DNA from: Heliocidaris tuberculata
Lineage: Eukaryota; Echinodermata; Echinoidea; Camarodonta; Echinometridae
DNA: 64,000 nucleotides
NCBI GenBank assembly: GCA_025618425.1
Contig: CM046835.1
Coordinates: forward strand, 20,486,308 to 20,550,307
Direction of reading: 5' to 3'
How positions within the stretch are numbered: position 1 is the first letter of the stretch; each line of letters starts with the position of its first letter. The notes below the pieces were generated by a model. That model did no database searches, had not been told where the DNA came from, and worked only from the letters and a program-made list of their open reading frames with translations. Made by a program: the position numbers and the translations under genes. Below are positions 1 through 11,475 of this stretch, piece after piece.

Positions 1-1806
1 TGTAAAAACACTTTCCCCAACTTTATTTGGACTGCTACATATGCAACATTCACAGCATCCACAGAATTTCATCCTATTGGGTACTTATTTACTGCACCTA
101 CATGTTGGTTAAAGACAACAATTGTAAAGCAACGCCCTAGTCAACGGACACATGACAAGAATTTAAACTCTCAACAAGTGAGAGTCATTGTGACAGCATG
201 AATGTATTCTTACAGGCAGAGCCACATTTTTATGAAATGGATCCAAAATTCCTGACAAATCCCACTTCATAGATCACGTAAAAATTGGCAACAAACTCTG
301 ATCTATTGATAAACAAGGATCTTTTGGATGATGAATTATTAGCAATTGTTTGATGGCTCATGGCAAGCCAAAACGTCAATCAGGTGAACAGATTGTCAAC
401 CTTTGTCAAACGTGTAATGGAAACATTGTAAACCAGGCAAGATTATGAAGGGACATACATGTAGTGCCTTCTACACAGGCATGTTGAAAATCGACATAAT
501 TTTGTAATTCATCTCAAGTAATAGGACTGAAAATTTAGAGGATAAGCTGTCTTATCACTTGTTTAAAATTTTAGATGCACAAGAAAGCAATGCTGTGAAT
601 TCTTTGTCTAACTCTTGCCAAAAGTGAATACAGTATTACCATTTAATACTTCATATATACACTCTGTATATGTGTAGTCTATTTTATGAAGGCGGTCTTG
701 TATTGAAATGCTTTCCAAATGTCTTTAAGAGGAAATACATACAGGAGATGTCTGAAATGTGCCAGACCAGAAATTTGCTTCATAGAGCTTTACTTACAAG
801 TTTTGAGTAATCTTTTCCTTTTCCCCAATTTTCTACCTCTTATTATGTTTAGCTTCATGGTTCATTTCTTAAGGACTATTGATGTCAGATGGTTATCAGA
901 CAAAGTTGGGAATAACAATCGAATAGCTAACACATGCACAGATACTTTACATTCATGATTGATCTTGACTTGTCATAGTTCTTAAACTTTAAAGCTTAAT
1001 CTGCTGCAGGGGACCTTTATACACATACATGTATATCATGTTTAGTGTATCAGGCTCTTTCAGAAAAATTGGCCACACTGAAAAAACATCTCTGCCACTG
1101 TTTGAATTATGATGAAAATAATGAAAAATAGGTTTCAAAGTTTTGTGTTAAAATAAATTAAATAAGTATAACCACAAAAAGTTTGTGAGAATACCAGTTC
1201 TTGTTCATGCATTACGAAAAATGCACCATATATATATTCATATTACGCATAAATCAGTTTTAATTCAATAAAATAATTTTCAGTGTTATCATATACAATA
1301 AAAACACTCTAACATATTGCAAAGTTAAACATCACTCAAGATAGAATCCAAAAGGACTAAAATACAGTATGAAATGGAAGTAACAAAATACAAAGAAAGA
1401 AAAGAAAAGAAAGATTCAAGAGGCATTTGTCTATAATAATATAAATACAAATAATGAAATGGGGTAAACAAATCTGTATTTTTCTTTGCTCTTTTTTTTG
1501 TGCCTTTTAAAAATATTAGTCACAGGATCACAATTGCATTTATTCCATCTACTGACATTCCTAATTTCTTTCATTGAATAGAAACCTGATTCATTCAAAA
1601 TTTGATCTTAACTGCGCACAATGTATAAATACCAAAGACAATGTTGTACTGATTCTTTAAATGGCCTTTCATAAGATTAAGAGTCTGGCATCTGTTAATA
1701 TGTCAATCAGCAAGACAGCTACATTTGACAATGGAATAGTCTCGATCTAATTCTAGATTAATGATGACAACAGAAATGTACTTTACAACACAGAGTGCTG
1801 ATTAAA
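1..1806. other. Non-coding AT-rich sequence
   Basis: No coding exon, RNA gene or recognisable element was supported. The frames present lack coding character. If the gene on the minus strand continues to the left, this is intron or 3' flank. Confidence 0.5.
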
Positions 1807-2300
1807 GCTATGTTCATACGGGACTTGTGGTTTCGAAACTTTAAATTAACGAAACAACGAATCACTACCACGGGGGTTCGCACGAGCCCGAAACAATGTT
1901 GCTCATAGTTCGGAAACTACAAGCTGTGCGATCGTTGTTGTTAACACTGGAAGTACATACCGATTGTGTGTACAGTACACATACAGATCCTATGTTCATA
2001 ATTCATGTGAAGGGTATGACCTGTCAGCTTAACATGAACAGAGAGGTCATCGTTAACCACAAGCTTGCAAAACCTGAAGTCTATTCTGTTCACATGGCCT
2101 GAAACTGTGACAGAGGACCACCCACTGCTCATGGTTTTGGTGTTAACCACAAGCTCACTTGTGGTTGTAGAACTACAAGTAAAGTTTCAAAACTACGAGT
2201 CCGTTCATACGGTCTGAATATACAAGATAAGTACAAGTTAACTTAAAGTTTTGAAACTACAAGTGAAACTTAAAGTTAGCTCCCTTCGTGTGAACCTGAC
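1807..2300. mobile_element. MITE family A, copy 1
   Basis: About 490 bp. It opens with gctatgttcatacgggac and closes with a block ending cccttcgtgtgaacctgac, imperfect inverted versions of each other (gttcayacggga against gttcacacgaaggga). Internally it repeats variants of cttaaagtttcgaaactac in both orientations. Three further copies occur at 27238, 45965 and 56059. There is no transposase, and the target duplication was not resolved. Confidence 0.75.
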
Positions 2301-3008
2301 TTAAGAGAGTGAAGTATATACTGCAAGAGAAGGAGATATTTCCAATCTTTGATTCAAGGTCACATGATGTGCATGTGATACATATCTTTGAAACTACAAG
2401 TGAAACTTAAAGTTTAAAATTTTAGGGCAAATAAGTTTGAAAAAGGGTGCAACGTACATGTACTTCAGTAGTGTATAACAGGATAGACTGAACATACTGT
2501 ATATATATATATATATATATATCTTTATATATAATACGCTAAGGATTTGGGGTCTTTTTTTGAATTCGAATAGGCGCCTCCCCTGGCTCTTTAGGTCCCC
2601 ACCTTTTGGTACCCGCAGGCGGGGAATAGTCCCCAGATGGTTGGGAGGCACTTTTTAAGTGCTGAAGTGCCGTCCATATTTCATAAATTCATTTTTAAAC
2701 ATTGAATTTCCGGAGGGAGTAATATTTCTGTCGATGGAACAGCTCACTGTCGTAGCACGGAAAAAGTACCTTCTGTTATGCCCCCAACCCATACCAATTA
2801 CCTGTGAAAGGGAGAAACTTCATTGGTGTATTGCCAAGGAACAACGTGACGTATTCTCCATGGCCATATCCGCATGTGCATGTATATTGGCTTCAGTGTA
2901 TACAGCACACGTGTTATTTGTTCGCACATGTATATGTACTGCTCCATATACTATTTGTAGCTTCATGGTTACATAACAGTTTAGTGCGTGTGTAACTCTA
3001 TGGTTTCA
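2301..3008. other. Non-coding, with short (TA)n at 2500-2521
   Basis: No gene is supported. A (TA)n tract of about 20 bp lies at 2500-2521, beside a GC-richer patch (2560-2650) rich in CCCC and GGGG that resembles an eroded repeat but was not identified. Confidence 0.45.
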
Positions 3009-3011
3009 CGG

Positions 3012-3044
<33 letters not shown>

Positions 3045-3260
3045 TGGGGGGGGGTGATGGGGTGGGTGGGTTGGGTGGGTGGGGACATGTCTCATTGAAG
3101 CCGGTACACGTACATGAAAACGGATAAAAGGGTTACCTTTTCAACGATAAGCGCATAACCCGGATTAAGCGTTTAGGGTATCAAAAAAGCAAAATCAAGA
3201 AAAAGGGTATAGCATATTCAGAGATGATTGATCCGCGGAAGGGGGGGGGGGGGGGGAGTT
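3009..3260. repeat. Poly-G and G-rich low-complexity tracts
   Basis: A long G homopolymer (about 3011-3043) is followed by GGGTGGGTGGG sequence to about 3083, and another G run lies at 3240-3257. Runs of this length are assembly-sensitive, and the GGGT series could form G-quadruplexes. Confidence 0.85.
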
Positions 3261-3483
3261 CGGTAGTGGGTTCCAAAGTAGGTTAAATTTCTTTTTACGG
3301 TTCCTTTTTGGCTAAAAAGAGGTCTATGATGATGATGATGTAATGCTCAAATAGGAAGTAAAATACCTTAAGCAAGATATAAAATCGCCGTTAAAATGGT
3401 ATTTAAAAATCAGAGATAGACGGGCTTCCCTGTTCAGAGTATCAAAATCTGCTCCTACTGCAATCTGCTTTTTAATTCAGCAA

Positions 3484-4178
3484 ATGATTTACGCGGATGA
3501 TGTACAGGTCTCAATGAGACATCTGGGTGGGGGGGGGGGGGGAGGGAGGCGGTCGTCGCGATCGATTCGGATCGATTCTGGTGCCCGTAAACTTTTCTGC
3601 CTTTTATTTGTGAAAATTCGGCTCCTTTGGAAGTTTGATTTATGTAAGCATTCCATTACTTTATAAATTGAACTTTCGGGGGGGGGTGGGGGGGGCTGTT
3701 TCTTAGTTGAAATTAATTCTTTCTGTGATACAATTGTTTTTTTTGTTTTTTGTTGTTTTTTGTGGGGGTTGATGTTCGATGAGAAGCCGGGAGGAACATG
3801 TAAATGTTAGATGTATTACGCGGATGATGTACAGGCCTCAATGAAACATCGGGGGGGGGGGGGGGGGTCGTCGCTATCAATTCGGATCGATTCAGGTGCC
3901 CGTAACCTTTTCTGCCTTTTAATTGTGAAAATTCGGCTCCCTTGGAAGTTTGATTTTTGTAAGCATTCCATTACTTTATACATTGAACTTTCAAGGTTTT
4001 GTTTGTTTGTTTGTTTGTTGGTGTTTTTTTTTTTTGGGGGGGGGGGGTTGTTTCTTAGTTGAACTTAATTCTTTCTGTGATACAATTGTTTTGTTTGTTT
4101 GTTGTTGTTGTTTTTTGTGGGAATTGATGTTCAATGAGACAGGGTGAAGCCGGGAGGAACATGTAACTGTTAGATGTA
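3484..4178 (+). repeat. Two-copy tandem duplication (~330-365 bp units)
   Basis: Unit 1 is about 3484-3810 and unit 2 about 3814-4178. Both run through tacgcggatgatgtacagg, a G homopolymer, gtcgtcgc, gattcggatcgattc, ggtgcccgtaa, gcattccattactttata, a second G run, a T/G-rich stretch, and gaagccgggaggaacatgtaa. Most differences between the units are homopolymer length changes and a few substitutions, so the duplication is not ancient. Each unit begins with a short frame containing YADDVQ, discussed under findings. Confidence 0.85.
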
Positions 4179-4265
4179 AAAAAAAAAGGGGGGGGTTTCG
4201 GCCACTTCATATTTTAGGACTCTTTATTTCACTTAGGAATATCGGTTGCCACGGTGTAAAGAAGA

Positions 4266-4400
4266 AGCCCCCCCCCCCCCCCCCCCCCCCCCCACCAAAA
4301 TTTCCTTCGAAAATATTTCCACTATGATATGAATACCTATAGGATACTAACCCTCGCGCTGGGGGTGACGGGAGGCCGATGGGGTGGGGGAGGGGGTACG
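4266..4400. repeat. Poly-C tract and G-rich flank
   Basis: A C homopolymer of about 25 nt (4268-4293) is followed by G-rich sequence to about 4400. Low complexity. Confidence 0.85.
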
Positions 4401-5657
4401 GTAGGGAAAGGTCAATCCGTCGGTCCTCCCAAGACTTATAAGGGGGCCATAATCCCCCTGAAAAGAAAATAACAATAAATTCATTTTTTCCCTAATTTTT
4501 GTGTCCTTTACAAGGGATGTAACGCTAATTATGCATGTTATGTTTTTATGGCCTTAATTTCTCTGAGTATTAAACCACAGAAACATGGCAAGATCAAATC
4601 GCTCACTCTGGCTCTATTCATGGATATACTATTCGAACATAATTATATCCATGCTCTGTGTGCGAGAATCCCGCCCAGGTGTAAATGAGATCGTGTGTCA
4701 TCCACAGGCCACAGGGCCGACGTAACATAAATAAATATCATTATTCAGTCATTCATAAAGTAAAACAATCGTCATTTAGTCTTCATCAAGATGGAAATGT
4801 ATTTTCTTCAGAACTCATGCAAGATTTGGATGAATAACACATACTCACATGTTGTAAATACTTCTTGGTAAAAAAAATAACACATTACCCGACTTTTTTC
4901 TTTATTCACTTGATAATTGTGACAAATATACGGTACTGTGATTAATCATAAACACAGCTAGTGCCCGTGGATGATATGTCCACGGGCTGCTTCAGCTAGT
5001 ATATATATATACATGTAGCGCAGACATGGAAGAGATAGAGAAATAGACGAGATACATGTAGAAAAAGAATGGATAATAACATGTACATCATTCAATCCAC
5101 ACATACAGGATGCCATTTAGAATGGAGAGCTAGACAACATGGATGAGTGGGGGAGGATGAATTATAAAGAGTTAATTGAGATTTACAACTTGGTGAAAAG
5201 ACGTATAATTTCGGCAGGAAACTAAAGATGACCAGTGGCTTCCCAAATCTAAGATAAGGCCCTCACTTGACTCTGGGATAGAGATATACAACATCTCTCA
5301 CTAGATGGTCATAAACCTAATACATAAAAGTTTCATCTTCAGCTAGCTCATGAAAGGTAATAAATGTTGAGAGGAATACGAACTCACAACATAAATGACA
5401 TACACTTGTCGAAAGAAATAATAAAAAAACGTACAAGAAAGGTGCATCCTCTACATCTGGAAGTTTAGTGTCCCATGTCAGGAATATGTGGGAAACTGAT
5501 CTAAGGTTCCTCCAAGGTCCTGCAATAGCACACCTCAGAAAACTCATTGGATATATTTGGTGGTTGAAAATGAAACCATCTCCAGTATATTTATTGTATG
5601 TAGGTTAAAAAGTCTGTTAAAACAATACATATGATGGTAATCCTACATGTATTTTAA
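4401..5657. other. Non-coding sequence
   Basis: Nothing gene-like is supported. A minus-strand open frame near 5317-5547 has no family match and no convincing splice pair. Confidence 0.45.
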
Positions 5658-6145
5658 AGGGGGTACCCAATGCTGAAACAATGTTAGTTCATTTAAAAGA
5701 TCATGATTTTATTAGAAGAAAATCATCTGCCTTAAATTTTTTTTTAAATTCGTGTTGCCAGAAAATCCCCGAAATATGGTAAGATTTCAGGATATTTTGG
5801 CCCTCAGCTGTGTCCCAATTTCAGCTAGGTAACCACAATGACGTCAAAGTGGTTACCTTGTCGCGCAATTATAGCGAAATGCGCGCAAGGTGTAATGCAT
5901 TTTGTACAGTCTAGCGCGCAACACATCTGCAATACGCGAACCTGGGTAACCACTTTGACGTCATTGTGGTTACCTAGCTGAAATTGGGACACAGCTGAGG
6001 GGCCAAATTATCCTGAAGTCTTACCATATTTCGGGGATTTTTCTGGCAACACGAATTTAAAAAAAACTTAAGGCAGATGATTTTCTGCTAATAAAATCAT
6101 GATCTTTTAAATGAACTAACATTGTTTCAGCATTGGGTACCCCCT
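5658..6145. mobile_element. Long foldback element flanked by TTAA
   Basis: The two arms (about 5658-5858 and 5945-6145) are roughly 200-bp inverted copies with few mismatches, separated by an 86-bp CpG-bearing spacer. The termini are identical inverted repeats beginning agggggtacccaatgctg. The element is flanked by TTAA on both sides (5654-5657 and 6146-6149), the target duplication of piggyBac-type transposition. Each arm ends inward in a smaller palindrome of the type ggtaaccac...gtggttacc, centred on TGACGTCA (5839-5846 and 5956-5963). No coding capacity. Confidence 0.92.
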
Positions 6146-6609
6146 TTAAGTCTTTAATATAGTACATTTAATAATAGATACAAAGCTTCTCATATTCAAT
6201 TTAGGGCCAGTCAATATATAATTATTCTGAAATACAAAATTTGACCAATATCCTTAGGATATTATACATTATACACCTTACTTTAAGAATGTTTCCTAAT
6301 CCCATCATCTGATGGGTTAAAAATAAAGTTGTGTTTTTAACTATGCCCGCAAAAATGAACTATGCCCATGGGCATAGTTAAATTTTGCTGCGATCCCCAT
6401 TGGTTTATGTGTAAAATATTACTTTGTGCGAGCGCATTTGTGAATTTGGAGTTTTATGACAAAAGTTACTGTTTGTGTTAACTATTCATTACTTCTGTTT
6501 TCCCTGTTCTACTGGAGCACAGTTTGATGATGATTTTTAAATGTGAGGATCCCATGATTGGTAAGTCGCACATGTATTCTTTGACTCTTATCTTTGTTCG
6601 GTATATAAA
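6146..6609. other. Non-coding sequence
   Basis: No gene or element recognised. A small repeated phrase (aactatgccc) occurs at about 6341 and 6359. Confidence 0.4.
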
Positions 6610-6720
6610 AGATATATTGACTGCTTTAATATTCGAGTCATAGTTGTTTCTATAGGCTCTTGGGGACCTAACATGTACATCCTAGAAACAACTATGCCTC
6701 TCATAGCAGTCAATATATCT
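6610..6720. repeat. Short inverted-repeat element
   Basis: The left arm begins agatatattgactgct and runs to catagttgtttctatagg. The right arm is its inverse (cctagaaacaactatg ... agcagtcaatatatct). About 110 bp in total, a MITE-like hairpin with no coding capacity. Confidence 0.8.
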
Positions 6721-6726
6721 ATACTA

Positions 6727-7540
6727 GTGGTGTCGTAGTATAGCGGTTCTTTCACTTGACTCTCAATTAAGGGGTTGACGGTTCAAATCCCAGCCCTATA
6801 CTAATGTCTTTTGGCAAGACATTAAAGGGCAATCCAACCTTGGTAGTAAGATGATTTGTGTGAAAAGCAGAAAAAAAAAAAAAAAACGGATGGTGAAAGT
6901 TTGAAAGAAATCGGACAAGGAATAAGAAAATTAGGGATGTTTGAAAAATAAGATCACTAAATCTCAAATTGGCAATATGGTAAGTCGATTGTGACATACT
7001 GGCGGTCACCTCTCATTTTGTCATACACTAAATTATCATTACTTAGCAGTTTTCTCCCAAGTGCCTTTTCCCCCGTGGTGGTACTCAAAATATATTGTAG
7101 ATAGCATATATTTATAGGTTCTCAAAAAAAAGAAAGACATTTTAGTCATTTTGTGTGTTGGAGCAAATGAGGGAGTTGTCCGCCACTACATCACAGTGAC
7201 ATTACCGACTCGGCCAATTTCAAATTCACATATGTATAGTGATTACAACTTTCTTTTTGCTGGTCCGATTTCGTTCAAACTGTCACCAATCTGCTTCTCT
7301 AATTTTTCCTCTTTCTTTCAGAAGAACTTGTCGTTAAGGTTGGATTTCCCTTTAATCTATGTTTGCCTCTCTCCACCCAGGTGTAAATGGGTATCCAATA
7401 GGCCGAGTGCTACATATTTAGCCGCTCCCCTATAACCTGGGTAATAATGTTAGAGCACCATACGCGTCACGACTTGACAGAGCTGAGTGCTATACAAGAA
7501 GCCACCATGATCATTATTATTATTATTACAAAATTGGAAT
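6727..7540 (+). mobile_element. tRNA-derived SINE, interrupted by a MITE
   Basis: The head at about 6729-6800 is tRNA-like. It has an A-box-like segment (tagtatagcggttc), an anticodon arm cttga/ttaag around loop ctctcaa (which would read CTC, as tRNA-Glu) and a B-box-like ggttcaaatcc. The body continues as ttggcaagacattaa, breaks at 6826, and resumes at about 7356 with cctctctccacccaggtgt, tgagtgctatac and an (ATT)n tail near 7512-7530. The order of head, body and short-repeat tail is typical of SINEs in marine deuterostomes. The gap is filled exactly by the TTAA-flanked element 6826-7351. Confidence 0.75.
6826..7351 (+). mobile_element. TTAA-flanked MITE family B, copy 1 (piggyBac-like)
   Basis: Termini agggcaatccaacctt and aaggttggatttccct are inverted repeats with one mismatch. 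TTAA flanks both ends (6822-6825 and 7352-7355). It is 526 bp, a little shorter than the 583-bp copies at 39021 and 63132 because of internal deletions. No transposase. It sits inside the SINE at 6727-7540. Confidence 0.93.
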
Positions 7541-9731
7541 GTGGCTTACTCTTTTCCTTGAACTGCAAATCACCATGACCACACCATCCTGGTCCTCCAC
7601 ACACTGCACCGACCAACGACATGGTACACAAGGCATCGTGGGTAATAAGATTTCAAATTAAACCAAATAATCCTTTTCCTTTCCACTTGTGATCCACACT
7701 TCCACGTCACTTCAAATGCTACAGAATCAGTCTCTAATATCCCATAAGCTTCTTGGCCGTCCAAAGATTAAGTTGAAAGACACACAACTTAAGACGTACA
7801 AGCAGCTGTACTGCACTGAATATTTCTCAGGACTCAATAGACCACAAGTAGATATGGAATATAATTCTCAATGAAACTTCCTTATAAAAATCGTCATACA
7901 TTTACAAGTGTTTATGCAAACCCATAATCCTCTGGGCAACTACCAAAGTGGATAAGTTTCAGTTTCTAAAGTCATGATAGATGTAGGGGCCATTTAATGA
8001 AACCTGAACAGCGAACTTGATGACGACACGTTATGAAACTACAACTACAAAGAAGTCTTGCACTGTTGTCCTTCAAGGTGATGAAATATCATCGACCATT
8101 CAAGGTATGAAAACTGATGAATAAATCCAACAAGTAGACTGACGAAGCATCTAGGAAGTAATCTCAAACATGTTCAAGTATGTGAAAGAGAGGAGTACTG
8201 GAAGATAATGAAAGTCGTTTAACAGATATATTCTATTTCAATTTCAATATCTTAATGATGTCGTACCCAAATGCTGTCCATATTTTAGTTGATGGTAAAA
8301 CAGTAAATAATTGTGAATACTCTTGAGCTAAAAGTAAACGACAGGTGATTGATTTACAAATGAGGTAATCCACAAAGTCTAAAATCAGCAGAATAAAGCA
8401 CCACTGTCACTCTAACAATGTTCTGCTAGCTTTGCCGAAAAAGGATTTCTGCATATGTGACGACGCATCAATTCGAAAAAATGATGCCCTTGTAGATTAG
8501 ATGCAATCCTGATTAAGATCGAATGACGGATTCAACTGTGCTGCACAGTGGCTGCGCAGCATGGAACCTGACTTCACGAGGTATTTCCAGCTCCAAACCT
8601 TGACTCGCAGCGGCACGATGAAGCACTTTTAGTCACCGTTGGACAGACGGGTCGGATCACTCTGCAACCCTTTCAGGCGAAGAGACAAGAGCTGAAAGGG
8701 AGAAGGGGACAACGAAAGACACCCGTTGCATGACAGAGCAGTAGCCAAGAACTCAAAGCCCCTCTCTTGAAAAGTCGCAATAGATGACGCATCGGGATTA
8801 GCCTAAATCCTACAGACCACTTTGGTTAATATACGAATGATCAGGTGTTGAGCTGTATCAAGTTAATATGCTTGGTAGACAATTAGCACTACCAACATAT
8901 TGTCTGCAGAGTGCCCGAAGAGTGTTAACTCAATGTTGAGGGTTATGACTTTACACCTTCCTGGTTCTAAGCAGTCAATTCCTCTAGGTAATGTTGCATG
9001 CCTTTCCGAGAAACCATCTTCTCTATTTTGTTTCTCAAGCCATGCAAGAATGCGATATCAGTTATCTTGACAGACATACAGCCTATCTACCGTATTGGTT
9101 AGCCCCCAGACTAATTTTCCAGATTTCTTTGATTTCACTTCCAGCAAGACACCTGATTTTACACAGTGGAAAAGTAAGCAAATAAGATGTAAAATTAATT
9201 CACAAACCCTGTACCTGCTTTTATAGTTAGGGTTCATTAGTAACAGACACAGGGGACATATGGGTACCCAAAATCTAATTCTTGACCGCAAACATTTCAC
9301 AGTTTTAACATGGGGCTCATGTATACACACCAATTGAACAATTTTTCAATCTAGACCCCCAACGAAAAAAAAAGTAAGTGTGGAGTCTGTTTTAATTCAT
9401 TTTGGAGGTTAGCCTTAGACTTTTGCATAGTACTTTAAAGAGAAGGTTTAGTTCTGGGAGAGGTAAAAAAATGATTTGTGAGCTTTCTTATTCTTTTTAT
9501 GTCAGTTTGGATCTATCGTGGTGTATGCGGGGGTGTGAGGGTGTGTGTGTATGCGTGTGTATCTTTTTTTTTAAATGTATACTTGCTATATAAATTGTAC
9601 AGAAATTTTTTTGAGGGGTTTGCAAAATACAAGCTTTGCTTTTTAGCATTCCCCTCCATTTTCAGCTTTTATTTATTATAATTATCTTTGAAAATTACAC
9701 TGAATGAAAATTATTGTTATTACATGCATTT
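7541..9731. other. Non-coding sequence with an unusual GC-richer patch (8520-8800)
   Basis: No exon could be supported. The stretch 8520-8800 is richer in GC and more complex than its flanks, with no long frame and no repeat match elsewhere in the window. It could be a regulatory island, an untranslated exon or an unrecognised element. Confidence 0.4.
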
Positions 9732-9915
9732 TGTTCATGATATTATTTAGGATGTATTTACGTTTGTTTTTATATTGTTGAAAATGGTTCATGATATTAT
9801 TTATGATGTAATAACGTTATATTCTGTTGAAAAATGGTTCATGAAATTATGATGTAATTACGTTGTTATATTCTGTTGAAAATGGAAAATAAATTAAATG
9901 AAATGAAATGAAAGA
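9732..9915 (+). repeat. Three-copy short tandem repeat ending in an A-rich (GAAAT)n tail
   Basis: Variants of gttcatgatattattta...tgttgaaaatgg occur at 9732, 9787 and 9837 (spacings 55 and 50 bp), followed by aaaataaattaaatgaaatg repeats. A tandem block plus A-rich pentamer tail resembles the 3' end of a non-LTR retrotransposon. No coding remnant was found beside it. Confidence 0.6.
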
Positions 9916-9916
9916 A

Positions 9917-10212
9917 ATTCCCCTGAAAAGGATAGCTCTTCAAGTGCCCTCATATCCGAAATAATTATGACGAGAAAGAGCTGAAACGTTCAATCGGAAC
10001 AATTAATGCCACTTGTGTGTGCAGTGCCATATACCCATTACTGTGTGCAGTACATGTGCTCAGCGAGATTAGGTCGATTTCCTGTAATTTTGATGATTCC
10101 AAAACCTCACAGTACAACAATTCTTATGTAGAAATTATCAACCTTTCCCAATTGCTTTGAGACAGTTTCCTTCACGATGTAATTGCATGACCAGAACTCA
10201 ACTTTATCTCAA
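9917..10212 (-). repeat. Dispersed repeat family C, reverse copy
   Basis: This is the reverse complement of the repeat at 29053-29444. Shared landmarks include cctgaaaaggat, gatgattccaaaacctcac, aattgctttgagacagtttc and agaactcaactttatctc. Four other copies are in forward orientation at 20477, 21421, 24773 and 29053. Confidence 0.85.
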
Positions 10213-11195
10213 GTACTTCGTGTTGCACATTACATATTGATGAACTCAACAACTGATATCACATGGTTTTAAAATGATGTCTCCTCCACAAATTCTAGAA
10301 AAATATCATATTAGTTCCTTTTTCCTGAACTACCATTTGTAAAGGGGGTGTCGATCATTACATAAATTTGTCAAAATCTACATTACATAAAGGTCTGATC
10401 CGTTTCAAGATGTGAGACTAGTCTGAATGACAGCTCTTCACTGTGGAAGGAAGCAACCCTATTGAGAATACTGCGTGGTGATTGGTGGATGATGACTCTA
10501 ACTTATCCCCAATGGCGATGAAGTAGGAGGGGGGACCTAGTCAGGTGACATGGGTTGAGGGGACAGGTAGAGATCTAAGAACTGTGAGATGTCTAAATGG
10601 AGAAGTACTACTGATCGGTTCCAGGAACCAGGAATCTGCGTGAAAGAGTGGTTTTCTTCTTTCTATAAACGGGATGGAGTTGAGGAATGGATAGTGCTAC
10701 ATAAGTTCAAAGTCTTCAGATGTTAAATTGAGTTGCCCCGATAACATGATTTACATCATCCATACAAACAGGCCTATATCTTTTTAAAGCAAAGGTTTGA
10801 ACAGTATCAGACCCCAATGAATGCCTGAGCTCAAGATCCTAGAATAGATGCGCATACACACACTGTGCACACATGAATATAGGGAAGAAAGTAAACATCT
10901 AAATATTAATTAACAGTCAAAGACCTATCTCTCTCTCTCATTCTTTCTCTTCAACTCCCTCATTCTCTCTCTATCTCATCTCCTGTCTTTCCTGATTTTA
11001 TGACATATTTGTTGCGGTCTCTTTCTAGTATTAGTCGAATTTCCAAACTGAATCCTCAAGCAAACACTTCATGTATACCTCACCTTAATGCTAACCAAAA
11101 CCCTAAGCCTAACTTCAAACCCAATGGCAACACCAGTCATAACCTTATAACCTTACACTATAATGAAATAAAACATGGAGCAAATGTCCTCACCC
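10213..11195. other. Non-coding sequence, CT-rich from 10927
   Basis: No gene is supported. Pyrimidine-rich tracts begin near 10927 and lead into the minisatellite. Confidence 0.45.
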
Positions 11196-11475
11196 CCTCT
11201 CTCTCTCTCTCTCTTTCTCTCTTTCTCTCTCTACTTCCCTCATCCTTCCTTATTTGTTCTCTCTTCATCCATCTCTCTCTCTTTATCTATCCATTTCTCT
11301 CTCTTTATCTATCCATCTCTCTCTCTTTATCTATCCATTTCTCTCTCTTTATCTATCCATCTCTCTCTCTTTATCTATCCATTTCTCTCTCTTTATCTAT
11401 CCATCTCTCTCTCTTTATCTATCCATTTCTCTCTCTTTATCTATCCATCTCTCTCTCTTTATCTATCCATCTCTA
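11196..11475 (+). repeat. CT microsatellite and 22-bp minisatellite with 44-bp higher-order period
   Basis: After a (CT)n run, the sequence ccat plus an 18-bp ctctctctttatctat-type block repeats exactly every 22 bp, with ccat at 11269, 11291, 11313, 11335, 11357, 11379, 11401, 11423, 11445 and 11467. The two bases after ccat alternate ct/tt through the array, giving a 44-bp dimer. Since 22 is not a multiple of 3, all three forward frames stay open and give Ser/Leu-rich frames; these are artefacts, not genes. Confidence 0.95.

Noticed and set aside
5317..5547. 76-residue minus-strand frame considered as a RhoGAP exon
   Set aside because: No RhoGAP motifs, and a likely acceptor would discard most of the frame.
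7570..7764. 64-residue minus-strand frame considered as a gene fragment
   Set aside because: No recognised domain and no convincing splice sites.
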